In this document: in pieces, positions 35,290 through 47,189 of the stretch | Position numbering within the stretch: the first letter of the stretch is position 1 | How the letters are laid out: the number at the start of each line of letters is the position of its first letter | Assembly (NCBI RefSeq): GCF_005239225.2 | Contig: NC_133290.1 | Span: 11,912,204-11,976,203 of the forward strand | DNA length: 64,000 bases | Direction of reading: 5' to 3' | Source: Populus alba | Taxonomy: Eukaryota; Streptophyta; Magnoliopsida; Malpighiales; Salicaceae | Made by a program: the position numbers and the translations under genes | Notes under the pieces: model-generated | Database searches by the model: none | The model's input: only the letters and a program-made list of their open reading frames with translations | What the model was told of the DNA's origin: nothing

Positions 35290-36960
35290 AAAATATTAAA
35301 AAAAACAAAAAATTAAAAATCTTGGGTTTTTCTACAAAGCCATACCCAAGAATTTTGGATGTGGCTGCAACGTCTGACCTACGAGTAATATTTATAATAT
35401 TAATAATAAAATTAAACTTGCATGACCCAAGTTTAGGTGAGCTTGGCTACAACACCGAATCCAAGAATATTGGATGTGGGTCTGGATATAAGGTCGTGTC
35501 ATAAAAGTGTGATAATTAAATAGATTAATTAAAAAAAAGAAAAATAAATCAACAGGAAGGAAAAAAAAACTAATAAAGAAAAAGAAAAAAAAATTGAATT
35601 AATTGGGTAAACCCTTTAAACCAGGTTATCCCGTAAAACCTAGAATTCACGTCATGAAAGTTTGATAACTAAATAGAAAAAAAAATGACGGGTTTACCCA
35701 AACTAATTGGGTTAACCCATCAAACCAAGTTAACCCGTCAAGCCCAGGATACGTGTCATGAAAGTATGAAAGTCTGATAATTAAATAGAAAGAAAATTAA
35801 CTTTAACAAACAAAACTAAATGAAAAAAATAACTCGTCAAAGCAGGTTAACCCATCAAACTAAATCAAACAAAAAAAATTCATTAAAAAAATTAAAAAGA
35901 AAAAAAAAAAGCTAATACTGTAGTAATCCATGGTGTTTTTTTTTTTAAAAAAAAAAAAGCTACAAAGCTAAGTTCTTAACCAGCTCAATATATAAAGAAA
36001 ACCGACAAAGACTATTTTTTTAAAAAAAAAAAGAGGAAGTCAATTTTGGGTAAAATAAATGAAAACAAAAATGTAAAAAAAAGGAAACAAAAGCGGAAAA
36101 AAAAACACATGGGGAAAGCTACAGTGTTTTAAAGAAAAAAAAAAACTAAATTTTCAACCAGCTTAATAGTAAAAAAATAAAATCAACAAAAATAATTCTG
36201 AAAAAAAAAATATGTAAAAAATGACAATTTTGGAAAAAAAGAAAAACAAATAAAAAAAAAACATGTGGGAAACCTAAAGCTAGATTATCAGGCTCAATAT
36301 TGAAAAAATAAATTCAATAAAGATAAGTTTTTTAAAAAATATGGGAAAACACTGCAGCAAAACAAAAACTATGTAGAGGAAACACTATAGCAATCCATAT
36401 TTAAAAAAAAAAAAAACTACAAAGCTAAATTCTCAACCAACTTAATATAGAAAAAATAAAATCTACAAAGACCATTTTGAAAAAAAAATAAAAAAAATAA
36501 AAACAATGTATGAGAATATTATAGCAATCTACAATGTTTTAAAGAAAAAAACTACATAATTAAATTTTCAACCAGCTCAATATTTAAAAAAATTAGCAAA
36601 GATAATTTTTTTAAAAAATTAAAAAATAAAATAAAAAAGAAGAAGAAGAATAAGTCAATTTTGGGTTTAAAAAAAAAGGAAAAAAAAACATGTAAAAAAA
36701 AAAGAAGAAACAAAAGCAGAAAAAAAAACTGCTACAGAAAAAAGAAGAAGAAGAAGAAGAAGAAATGCTACAGTATTTTGGGTAAAAACAAAGGAAAAAA
36801 AACATGTAAAAAAAAAAGCGAAAAAAAAAAACTACTATAGAAAAAAAAAAACAAAAAAATAAGAAGAAAAAACACTACAGTATTTTGGGTAAAAGAAAAA
36901 GGAAAAAAAACATTTAAAAAAAATAAGAACTGCTGCTATAGTGAAAAGTGAAAATTCTAC
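35290..36960. repeat. A-rich degenerate tandem repeat region
   Basis: First part (35320-35870): units with 'gggttaacccgtcaaacc...gtgtcatgaaagt-tgataattaaatag'. Second part (35930-36950): units with 'ctacaaagctaaattctcaaccagctcaatat...aaaataaa-tcaacaaagac' at about 35958, 36145, 36415 and 36550, then 'cactacagtattttgggtaaaa' units. The + strand is strongly A-rich with hardly any long T runs. Related sequence at 53760-54900. Confidence 0.7.
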
Positions 36961-39527
36961 GTGTTTTAGAGTTTTTTAATTATTATGCAATTCACCCTAA
37001 ATTCATTGAGATTTTTTGTTATAAAAATTAATTACAAGACATGAAAACAAGACAAAAATTGTAGTTATTATGTAATTCCCTGTAAATCTTACGAGTTTTT
37101 ATTACCAAAGGAAGAGATTTAGCTATTTGAATTTTTTTAACCATTTCATTGGTTATCTTCATTTGGCTACTGAAATTTTCAGCCATTTCATTGATTGTTA
37201 TGATTTACTTGATATCATGTTTTCTAATCACGATTTTTTTATACATCATGTTTCAAAATCATGACAAATATAAACTGAGTTATTTCGGTGTTGTTTCTGA
37301 ATTTTTAATTTCTTTATGCTAATATCACAACACCTCCCTAGTACTGTAGCTAACATTGTTTATTTCTGACCATTGAAATCCTAGTTTTGTTTCTAGTTTC
37401 TACCTTAAAAACTGTTTCCAACGAGGAAAAAGAAATTTGGGTAAGATTCTTTTCATTTTGTTATCTGGTAGTTATCGGTAGTTATCCTGTCGTTGTATTA
37501 CTGGAAAAGATAAGAAAGTCGAATTGACTGCTCCGTCACACTTGCAACTAGTCCCGAATTCTCTGTAACTTTAAGTTTATATTCAAAGAATGTGATGGGT
37601 ATATACTTTATTAACAGTTCTGGCTACTGCCATGTGGTGTGATAAAATTGGCAGCTCTACTTTGCCATGGTGTTGATTTTATAGAGCTATGGGAAGAATT
37701 CAATATTGCTTTTGTCAAAAAGAAAAGAAAAAAAGCCGAATAGGGTTGTCAAAAAGAATTCAAAGTTACAATAATAATTGCAGCTTGCCTTCAAATTACC
37801 GACTTTAACAATTTTGAAGGTTTTTTTTTTTTTTTTTTGGGAATAAATCAATATATTAAAAGGACTAATCAAAAGTAGCCAAAAACAAAATATATAAAAG
37901 AAAATTATATAAAAAAAAATCACAAAAACAAAAAGTAAACATAAAAAATAAAAAAAAAAGGTCAACAGACACATAGCTAAAAAAGAACATCAAAATTAAA
38001 GAAGCTGAGACGTCATGCTTAAAGCCTTGATTTGGTGTTAGATCAATTTATAATACCTTTAGGTCTCATAATTAAAATAATAACAATTTTGAAGGCTTAA
38101 TTAAAGAAATAATGATAGTGTTTCTTTAATGATAGTGTTAATGAAAAATACAAGCAAAAGAATATAAATCATCATCATCATCATTTAATTACAAAGAAGG
38201 CAAGATTGAATCGATTCTCTTACATATCCTTATTAGCATTTTGGCTTACCACAACTTCATAAACCTAATCAAAACCTTAAAAGTATTTCTACCTTATCAG
38301 AACACACTGCATACTTTGTGCAAAGGTTTCCGTAGATGGATTGGGTTCAATTATTGAATCTATCCTTGGAATATAAAGTAACACTTGTAAACAAGCAAAG
38401 CAAAGAAGATAGAAAGTGAGGCGAGAGGATACTAAAGAAGGGGATATGCAGCTTAGCAAGAGATAACAACCGAGTGAAGAGAAGATTTATTCTTTGTGGG
38501 GGTCAGCATGGGGCAGGGACCCACACTTGTTTATTTGTCAACTTGACATGGCGATCCCATACAAATTAAGGCGTGGTTCCACGTCATGGATGACACTTGG
38601 ACAGCGAAAGATCATATTTTCTGGGTCCTAGAATTAACCGAAAGTCTCGGAGATATGTCGGTGTGGAAGTTATTTCGGTTACTTACCAATGTTTTGATTA
38701 TCTATCTGCTGTTTTGGTGGTTATTCACTTCATTGTCGTGGAATCTCCAAAAGTCTCTCTTAAAATCATCCATGGAATTTCTACTGAAAAAGACTTGGAT
38801 TTGGCTTTCGAAGTCTTTATAAATATTCGGAATTTGCTATATATTGGCTGCGAGGTTTTCACCCTTTGATTTAACATATTTGTACATGCAAACTTATTTT
38901 GAAGTAATAGATATGTAATAATACGAATTTCGTTTTTTTTAGAAGATTATGCTTTGATACTTGATATGAGTTGTTTGATATGATATGGAAATTAAATTGT
39001 GACCCCAAATTAATTTCAACACTATATTTCGGTTACTTAAATTATTCTGAATGAATAACCAATATTCTCTTCTTAAATTAAGCTAGGGAGCTCTAAATGC
39101 TCTGTAGTTTTGCATTCCTTTCCTCTTTTTGTTAATCAAATGGGACCAACCTTGCCAGGTATAGAATTTATTAATTCCAGGAGAGTATAATTTTAATAAC
39201 GAATCAATCTTGAGGAAGATCTGTAATCATGGATTAGATGCATAAACAAGACGTTGTGACATGATTTAGGTGTGAAAACAAGGATTTGTTGCTCCATTTC
39301 TTGACAATAATCCATATTATCGGACAATAAATATCACTCGTGACAAAATATTATTTTTTTTTGTCAGAAAGAAAAAGAAAAATAGAATTCCAGAAAAGTA
39401 CTTTACAAATTTGATTGCCCAATATTTTTCAAGCCTTGTGCTCTACGGACAATATTTCAATTCTACTAATATAAAGGCCAACATTTTATGGTGGCCAACT
39501 AAAATTGATGTCATGGCTAACGAAACT
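36961..39527. other. Intergenic, no gene recognised
   Basis: AT-rich, with a T run near 37821-37839 and an ATC microsatellite near 38169-38183. 38390-38620 is less AT-rich, with 'gggacccacac' and 'ttccacgtcatgg', and may be a relic of a gene's upstream region. Overlapping ORFs at 38586-38869 have no family signature. Confidence 0.45.
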
Positions 39528-42150
39528 AATCATCACCAATATTTTTATCAATAATAACATGAGATAACAAACAATATGAATCGTAGCTAACCAATAGTCT
39601 TCTCATAGTAGAAGCATTAAATAGCACTCATAAGCACCTTTTTTTTCTTTTTTTCCAATGAATTGCCTAGCTCCAAAACCAATGGTGGGACTAACTTCTC
39701 CCTTAATGTCATGCCTCCATCTCCATGAATAAAGTTCAAAGATTGAGTGTATAAATACAACAGTCACCATCAATTATCAAAGCCAGAGCTAGAGCCAAGC
39801 CTCCATGCAAATTTTTCATATAAAATCAATTATTCTCATAGCTAGAGCTACACTTCTAGTCTAATAAAAGCCAATATACAAGTCATTATATACCACATAC
39901 AAGTTCTATGTCATACAATTCTAGGACATACAATTACTTCCATGCTACGTATACACATTCCATTTACCTTCATTACATTTTTCTCTTTCTACATAATTTA
40001 CCTACTATATTTTATTGATTTAATCATCAAAAAGTTTTTTGTTCCTTAGAGACTTGTTTTTCGAACAAACATTTAGCCACCAAGTAAAGCCTAGGTACAA
40101 CTCATCAATTAGAGACCAACCCAGTCATTCCAGCATCCTAAGATGCAACCATGAAAAGAGCTATTTATGCCTTTAGTTTTTTCACAACTTTATTAGTTGC
40201 ATTCATCCTTGGGAAACTAAACAAAAGTTATCTCATTCCTTCTCACCCATCATAATTTTTCATGGTTAACAAAACTCTTGAACACGAGAGAGTAATTGAT
40301 CTCCCTACCATAAAATATCCAACTCTTTTGACTTTTCAATAACTATTCAATCAAGTGTAAATGCTCAATAATTTTGTTTTAGTCAAATAAAAACAACTTC
40401 ATACTCTTTCATTCTATCAACATGAAAAACAACGCACAACTTAATTACATGCTCCTAATGTACAGATAAAACTCTAGTTTTATGAAAAAAAAAAAAAAAA
40501 CAAGACTAAATGATATACAAAGTATGCATGTTACTCTAACTCAACAAATGAGCTACTTTCACTTTGAAGATCATTCTTCCACAGATCCTATCCAAAAGCA
40601 TGGCTAACTCCATCAATCCTCCCTTGACTTTCACTCATATACTCCCTAATGAAAAAGACCTAATCATGAGACGAGATCAGGACATCATGAGCTCCTAAGA
40701 ATGAACATTAGTCTTCATCTAGTGGATCGAAGACTTTTCACTTTGTCATTAAGTATTATATACTGACCTCTCTAAAGAATGTGACTTTATAAAGACTAGC
40801 TTGAACAATTATGATGGTCTTACATATCCTAGAAAGCATATCTAAAATTTTAGAACAATCCTAGATCTTCTAACACAAAATAGTGATGCGATGTGAAAAG
40901 TACTCCTAATGATATTTTATGGATCTGCTAAGGTGTGGCATTATAGCCTTAAACCTGAGTCCATCTTTACCCCTTACAATCTCTACATTAAGCTTATATC
41001 TTATATTAATACTAGCATTTCAGCTAAGAAAAGCATGAATGACCTCTTTTCCATCATCCAATGAGAAGATGAAAGCACTACAGTTTAACTCTAGATATTC
41101 AACAATGAAATTTTAAACATGAAAAATATACTTAAACAACTTGTTACTGAGCCCTGATTAATGGAAAGTTTTATATACTCTCTTTAACTGGACTCTTCTT
41201 AATGTAAAATAGGCAATGAAGAATCATATTCGAGTTGAAGAGGTAAGTGTCACCAAATAATGACATATTTATTTTTAAATAGCAGAATCTCCACAATGCT
41301 ATTAATATCTTACTAGCTAGAGCATCATTTAAGAGAAGCATGTAGGTGTCACCATAAAGAGATACCTTCGTTTTCAAATAGTAGAATCTATATAACACCA
41401 TCAATCTTTTACTATAGCATTATTTAAGAGGAGAATCAAGAGATTCATCTATGATCACCAACATTTCACCAATGGTAGCATGACATAACAATCATGGCAT
41501 GACACAAAAACCAACATTCACCATGACTAGCTAATAATTTTTTCTATATAAAAAGAACTAGATAACATTGACAATCACCATCGTTTTCTCCAATTGATTG
41601 TTAGACTACACATCCAAAGATGAACACCGATTTCTCCTCCAATAATATGCCTCATTCTCCATGAAAAAAGTTCATGAGCCATATGTATAAATACAACCAA
41701 TTACCAGTCACAATCCATTCTCAAGGCCCAAGCAGAGCCAAGTCTCCATATAATCTTGTCATATAAAACCAACAATTTTCATGGTTAGAGCTATGCTTGG
41801 CCATTAAAAGCTAGAGCTACTCCATTGAGAGTCAAGCAACATGTAAGCCATTCTAGGCCAACATAAGTTCTATTCCATTCAATTTTATGCTATACAATCA
41901 CTCACATGCTAAAGATATGTATTCCATTCACCTTCATAACACTTTTTTTTTCAATATTATTTCCCTATTATATTTTACTGACTTAAGCATTGCAAAGTCT
42001 ATTATTTACTAGAAAAATTATTTTTCAAAAGAACATTTATCCATCAGGTAAAATATAGGTACAACCCATCAAATAAAGACTAGCCTAGTCATGCCAACAT
42101 CCTAGGACACCACAATGAAAGAACTATTTATTTCTGAAGCTTTTTCATGA
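39528..42150 (+). mobile_element. Compact LTR retrotransposon with gag only
   Basis: Two diverged direct repeats of about 670-690 bp (about 39528-40201 and 41452-42150) share a TATA box (TATAAATA at 39750 and 41686), 'agagcta...cttcta', 'cattccattcacctt-at-aca' and 'aggtacaac-catcaa'. A purine tract (aagaggagaatcaagaga, about 41427-41444) precedes the right repeat. The internal part is only about 1.25 kb and encodes a broken gag but no pol, so the element depended on another element's enzymes. A tandem ~104-bp duplication lies just before the right LTR (41236-41437). Confidence 0.75.
40600..41180 (+). pseudogene. Broken Ty3/gypsy-type gag
   Basis: Begins MANSINPPLTFTHILP. The conserved gag block reads NNYDGLTYPRKHI, stop, NFRTILDLLTQNSDAM, then stop, KVLLMIFYGSAKVWHYSLKP and FSIIQ, corresponding to the usual YDGxxDPxxHxxxF ... 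GxAxxWxxxLxP gag motif. At least five stops; not functional. Confidence 0.75.
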
Positions 42151-42163
42151 CTTCATCATCTTT

Positions 42164-45100
42164 TCACATGGAATAGAGTTGGTAAAAATACATAAATTAA
42201 ATAGAAAAATAGAAAAATCATGGAAGTCATCTCATAAAAGTAAATAGACAACTTAACTTTAAATATTTACAAGTTTTGATACCATGAATTATACTTTCGA
42301 AGTATGTAAGTTGAATTTGAAAAATTGATTCAAAATTATATAGCTTAAGGTCATCGAAATAGCTTGTATAGTCATTTTCATCCAATGTTAATATTTATTT
42401 CCATTCCTTTTAGTGATTCAACCTGTATTAATATAATAATTTAAACAAAAAAACTAAAAGGCCTAGACAAAATGTTGTAGCCTAAGAAAGAAAACATTAT
42501 AAATTGAAACAATGCTTTTCTTTTTCTTTTTTTTATCATTAAAGGATACCCTATTTCAATCACCAAAATATTTTTATTTTTAATTTCATTCTGACATATT
42601 GTATTAACTAGGCTTTTAGGCTTATAATATTTTAATTAGCTTTCTATGGGGTTCTCCTGAGTTTAAAAAATATTTCAACATTAAATTAATGCTCGATATG
42701 CCAATATAAAATTCAATTTTATTGCTAAAACTAAATACAAACTTTGAGGACTAAATTTGACACTAAGACAAAAATGTAACCTTTTTTTTTCATTTCAGAT
42801 AGAATTGAAAGTATGGTGGAAGAAGGTGAAAAATGCAATAGGTTTCTATCATCAAAATTAAGATTGCAATTTATGATTCATTAGAATCAATCTATTATTC
42901 AAATGGTGCCCTTTTAAAATTTTGGTCCCTAAAGTTTTTTATTTTTTTTATCATCGTATATTAAGGTTTGATGTTTTAGTTTCACATTTCATTTAGTTTT
43001 TAGTTCAATCGATAATATTTTTGTGGAGAGAGAGAGTTATTAAAAAATAAAGAAGGAAAGAGAAAGTTGTAGATTATTTATATTCTGGTAACCAAAAAAG
43101 TTGATCTTTGTGTCATTGAGTTCAATTTGACACGAGGAGTTATATTTAGGTGTTTTTAAACCCTCATCTTAATGCAAAAAATGGATCAAGTCTCAAAAAA
43201 GTTTTATTCAATGTGATTTTTTAAGCAGATTAAAGGTTGTTTTGAGGTTAGATTAGGGTTTATCCCTATTTTTTTTTTATTGAGGTTCTAAAATTTTAGT
43301 CTCACGCTTTATTTATTATATATTTCAGTCCCAACATTTTATATATAAAAAGAAAGAGAGATAGTGTAAAATAGGGGGGAGAGAAAGTTGTCGATTATCT
43401 ATATTATGGCTACAAAAACAAAAGCTAATCTTAATGCTAAAGGATTTCATTTGATGTGAGGTGTTTTATTTAGATGTTTTTGAACCATCTCTTTTTTGAA
43501 AAAGTAGATTATGGCTTGATAAATTTTTTATAGTTTGACCTATTAAAGGTTATTTGAAGGTTATATATGATTTTATTGAGATTTATGAGATATTTTTAGG
43601 TGTTTTCAGATGGTAAAAATATTGAATTCTGTGTGTGTGTGTGTCAAATGGTTGAGACTTGATTTTTCAACCACTCAAGGTGACCAGAATAACACTAGTA
43701 TGACATGTTGTCTTTTTTCTTTAAAATTAATGGTTGGATGACTTCTCATTTACCCATATTAAGAAAGAAAAAAAAAACACAGGGATTGTTAGGCATGTAG
43801 GCCTAACCTAACAAGCCTAGGTGTCTAGTCTTATTTTTAATGGACTAGGCATACTGCCCCACTAAGAGCCAAGCACTTATCCTCTTTTTAGCTTTATTTT
43901 TATTTTCATCAATTTTAATTAAAAATCAATAAATAAAATATTAGAAATGTATTTGGAGCATATTTTATTGCATACTCTTCAATTTTTACTTTGTTTTAAA
44001 ATATAATTATAACATTTTTTATAATATTAACAAACACTATTTATATATATATATATAGTCTTTATTGATTATGTTTATTTTTATTATTATATAATTAAAT
44101 AAAAATATATTTCAAAAAAAAAGTTATTAAACTTAATTTGGTTCATGATTTGAGTTATAAGTTTTATAAATTATTTCAAGTTGATCCAAAATATCATTAT
44201 ATCAACATTAAAAAAAAAAATTAACAACATCATCCTTAAAATTATTTTTAAGTTAAACTAAGTTTTCACTAGATTAATCAGGATATGTTTGATATTGCTA
44301 AATCAACAGAGTCACATCAAATCAACTTTCACCAAATTTAATTTGAGATTGAGGCCAAACAAGAGGTCGTGTTAGGCGGTCTCTAAGTTGACTTGTTAGG
44401 CCAAGAAAAGTTTAATAACATGTCCATCAAAGTTCCTCGTGGCAATGCATGAATAGTGTTTTATTCTACTACTTTTTAACACATTCACCTTAAGATTATA
44501 AGAATATTAGTTTTTTATGATTAAAACTTGATTTTATGATTATTATAAGATGTTTTCTAAAATAGATATTTTGGTAAAAAAAAAATATCAAAAAATGAAT
44601 TATATTGATAATAAACAAGTTGAGATACATTTTTTATTCTTATTTCAAATCATTCAATTCCTTTTATATTTGTTTTGATTCCTTTTTATTTTTGTTAAAT
44701 AAAAAATAGACAAATATTTTTTATTTTCATATAGTAGAAATTTAAAAAGAATAGGAGGAACTATACTAACAAATTATTTTGTTTCAATGGAATTTAAATT
44801 ATTGTTCAACCTACAAAAACAATTTATTGTCATATAATATAATTAAATGAAATAATTTTGAATGGCTCTCCAATGCATGAAATCATCTATCTCTCAAGAT
44901 TCAAATAATTCATGTTAATTAAGAACTCATGATGTGATGTAAATGATACTATATTTCATTAAAGAAAGTTAATGCATATTAAATAAATAGCAATTAAAAG
45001 TGGGAGCGGATTCAAATAGTGGTAATTAGAAATCCTACCGTGTCGACATCAACTTGTATATTCATAAATCAACGTCTCGTTGATTTCTAGTGGACGGAGA

Positions 45101-45300
45101 TGACAAGGTAATTCTGTCCTAACCAAATTCTGTGTCATACAGCTACAGGCATACATGAAACGTTAATTTATTCTGAAACTGATTTTAATAAATTATAACG
45201 TACATATTTACAACAAATAAAACAAGTGAAAGGGTTTGTGTCTTCAATATCCACAATCAGTCGGAGAGACAGAAACAAAAACTAGAGGTCCCATTGTAAT
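42164..45300. other. Intergenic dispersed repeats, no gene recognised
   Basis: Includes the ~320-bp duplication at 42930-43620, a GT run at 43629-43644, a 'taggcctaacctaacaagcctagg' block near 43796-43820 and long AT-rich filler. Confidence 0.45.
42930..43620. repeat. Degenerate direct duplication, ~320-bp unit
   Basis: Unit 1 (gagagaaagttgtagattatttatattctgg near 43056 onward) and unit 2 (gagagaaagttgtcgattatctatattatgg near 43380 onward) are collinear, each followed by '-ggtgtttt-aacc' and 'attaaaggtt-tttgaggtta'. Confidence 0.65.
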
Positions 45301-45309
45301 CCTGTCCCA

Positions 45310-45689
45310 TCATAAACAAAACATAAACATAATTTTTTGCACAATGTCAAGTGGAAATTGGCTGTCACCCAACAAAACTAGATGATCATTGTTATTCATC
45401 AAGCTTGTGAAGACGACTTGACCATTTTGGCTCATTAAGCCTTTGAAGTACCTGACAAAGGATGACAAATATGTGAAGAGCAGCCCCGTGTGATGGAGCA
45501 AAGCGGGACTCACCACGCAAAAACCACGTGTCAAAGTGTGGGCCGACATAAGAAAAAAAAACAAGAATTACGTGCACGCGCAGAGAGAGATGTTTTTGAT
45601 GAGAGACTCCTTTGGGCCATGGGAACTAGGGTTAGTTACCCCACAAGGAGTTCTAATCATTTGGGCGAACTCCACTCACAACTAAGTAT
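45310..45689. other. Short GC-richer segment, unassigned
   Basis: Overlapping ORFs on both strands (for example 45310-45564 minus) carry no motif I recognise. It could be a gene fragment. Confidence 0.25.
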
Positions 45690-47133
45690 ATAGAACATGG
45701 ACTAAGTATGTATATGGACAGTATAACTCTAAACCCAAAGGAGAGCAACAAGTGCAGAGAGTGTTTATCACCTGCAATAGTTGAGATCATACCCAAATGA
45801 GAGTTATATCGGGTTGTGAAATTTCAAGCAATATGGCCATATTGATTGTAAAGTTGTCATGTAATAGAGACAATTGGGACTGTGAGAACATGTTCATCGG
45901 AGCAGGTCGGAGAAGACCATGACTAGTAAAAGGAGGCTCAAAATTTTGACAAGAGGAGTAAAAATCATAGGAAACAAGATTAGGATTGGAAGGAAAATTC
46001 ATGGCTGGAAAAGTAAAGGGCCATTGACCACTACAGCTACGGCCATGACCACGCCAGCATCCCCCATAACCACAATGTTCATAAGAATCAGAAGAGAAAG
46101 ATTGAGAATTAGACAAAAAAAAAAAACTGATTTGGTTGAGAGGCTATCAAAGATGGTGGATGAGCATCTAGCTACTAGTTTACTAGCAAACCCTAAATCA
46201 AAATATTCCAATTGACTCTCCTGAGTGAGGAGTATAGTCCATAGCACATGGATTATAGGACATGGTTTTTGGTGAAAGGCAATAGTAAAAAGAGAATCAT
46301 AAGTGGATGGAAGGCCATTAGGTTTATGGGACAATTGTTAATGATAAAAAAACAGGTCGATATGTAGTAGCTAGGGCATCACTATATTCTTACATTTCTT
46401 GACAGTTAGTATTAATAAAAATATTATTTTTCTTATAGTTTTGGAAATGGACTTTTAAATCGAGCTCCTTAGCAATAGATTTATCCAAAATGTGTTTATG
46501 AAGAACAACTCACGCTTCACGCTGCACTAGAAGTTCTTGTACGATAAAGAAAATGAATGATGTCCTTAATTAGTAACCATATAGCATTAATCCAGCTGAT
46601 AATTAAGCAAGCTAAACAATTTCAATTAGCATAAAACAGGGAAAAAGAGATGTGACCATGTTAAATAGTTGTCATTAGTGAGTATTTCATGAACATAATC
46701 ACAGATATGTGTGACAAATGGATTTAAAACACGAGTTTGCAATGGCATAGATTGTATAGATGAAATAATAGAGGATGTAAATGATGGAGCAAACGACATA
46801 ATGCCAAAGAATTAAAGAGACAAACAAGAAAATATTCTCTAAAAAGAAGCTGAAAAAGAAAAATTAAAGAGACACAAATTAAGAACACAAGGAAATCTAT
46901 TAGAGAAGAATGAACCCTAGAAACGTTCCATTTTATGATACCATGAAAGAGTTTATCTGGAGATTTTCTCTTGTATTGCTATAAGAACTGATTACAATTT
47001 GTATTTATATATACATGTGAGATATAAAACTTTAGTGCATACACTTGAAATAGGTTAGTATACGGACAATATAACTCTAAGCTCAATACATAATGTATAT
47101 ACAAGTATGCGTATACTTCCTACAATATCTCTA
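45690..47133 (-). mobile_element. Copia remnant A: LTR, primer site and gag
   Basis: Minus strand: LTR 47133-46949 (TGTTAGAGATATTG ... CTCTTTCA, about 185 bp), then tggtatcataaaatgg (46946-46931), the copia primer-binding position, then gag. Weak similarity to the LTR (ggaca-tataactctaa) near 45715-45735 may be what is left of the other LTR. Protease and pol are missing. Confidence 0.75.
45787..46801 (-). pseudogene. copia gag (UBN2 type), broken
   Basis: Starts MSFAPSFTSSIISSIQSMPL at about 46801 and continues through VTHICDYVHEILTNDNYLTW. After stops come HKPNGLPSTYDSLFTIA and LLTQESQLEYFD (46334 downward), the characteristic copia gag block, and in another frame a Gly/Arg-rich GYGGCWRGHGRS stretch. 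Frameshifts and an A run near 46118 disrupt it. Confidence 0.8.
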
Positions 47134-47189
47134 ACAATTTGAATAAATAAAAAAAGGGATAAACTATAAAGTTTTTTTCTTATGATAGT

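Noticed and set aside
36611..37974. Phe-rich minus-strand ORFs
   Set aside because: Translations of poly-A runs; no protein features beyond low complexity.
38586..38869. Two overlapping ORFs in different frames
   Set aside because: No family signature and no splice-compatible neighbours; probably chance.
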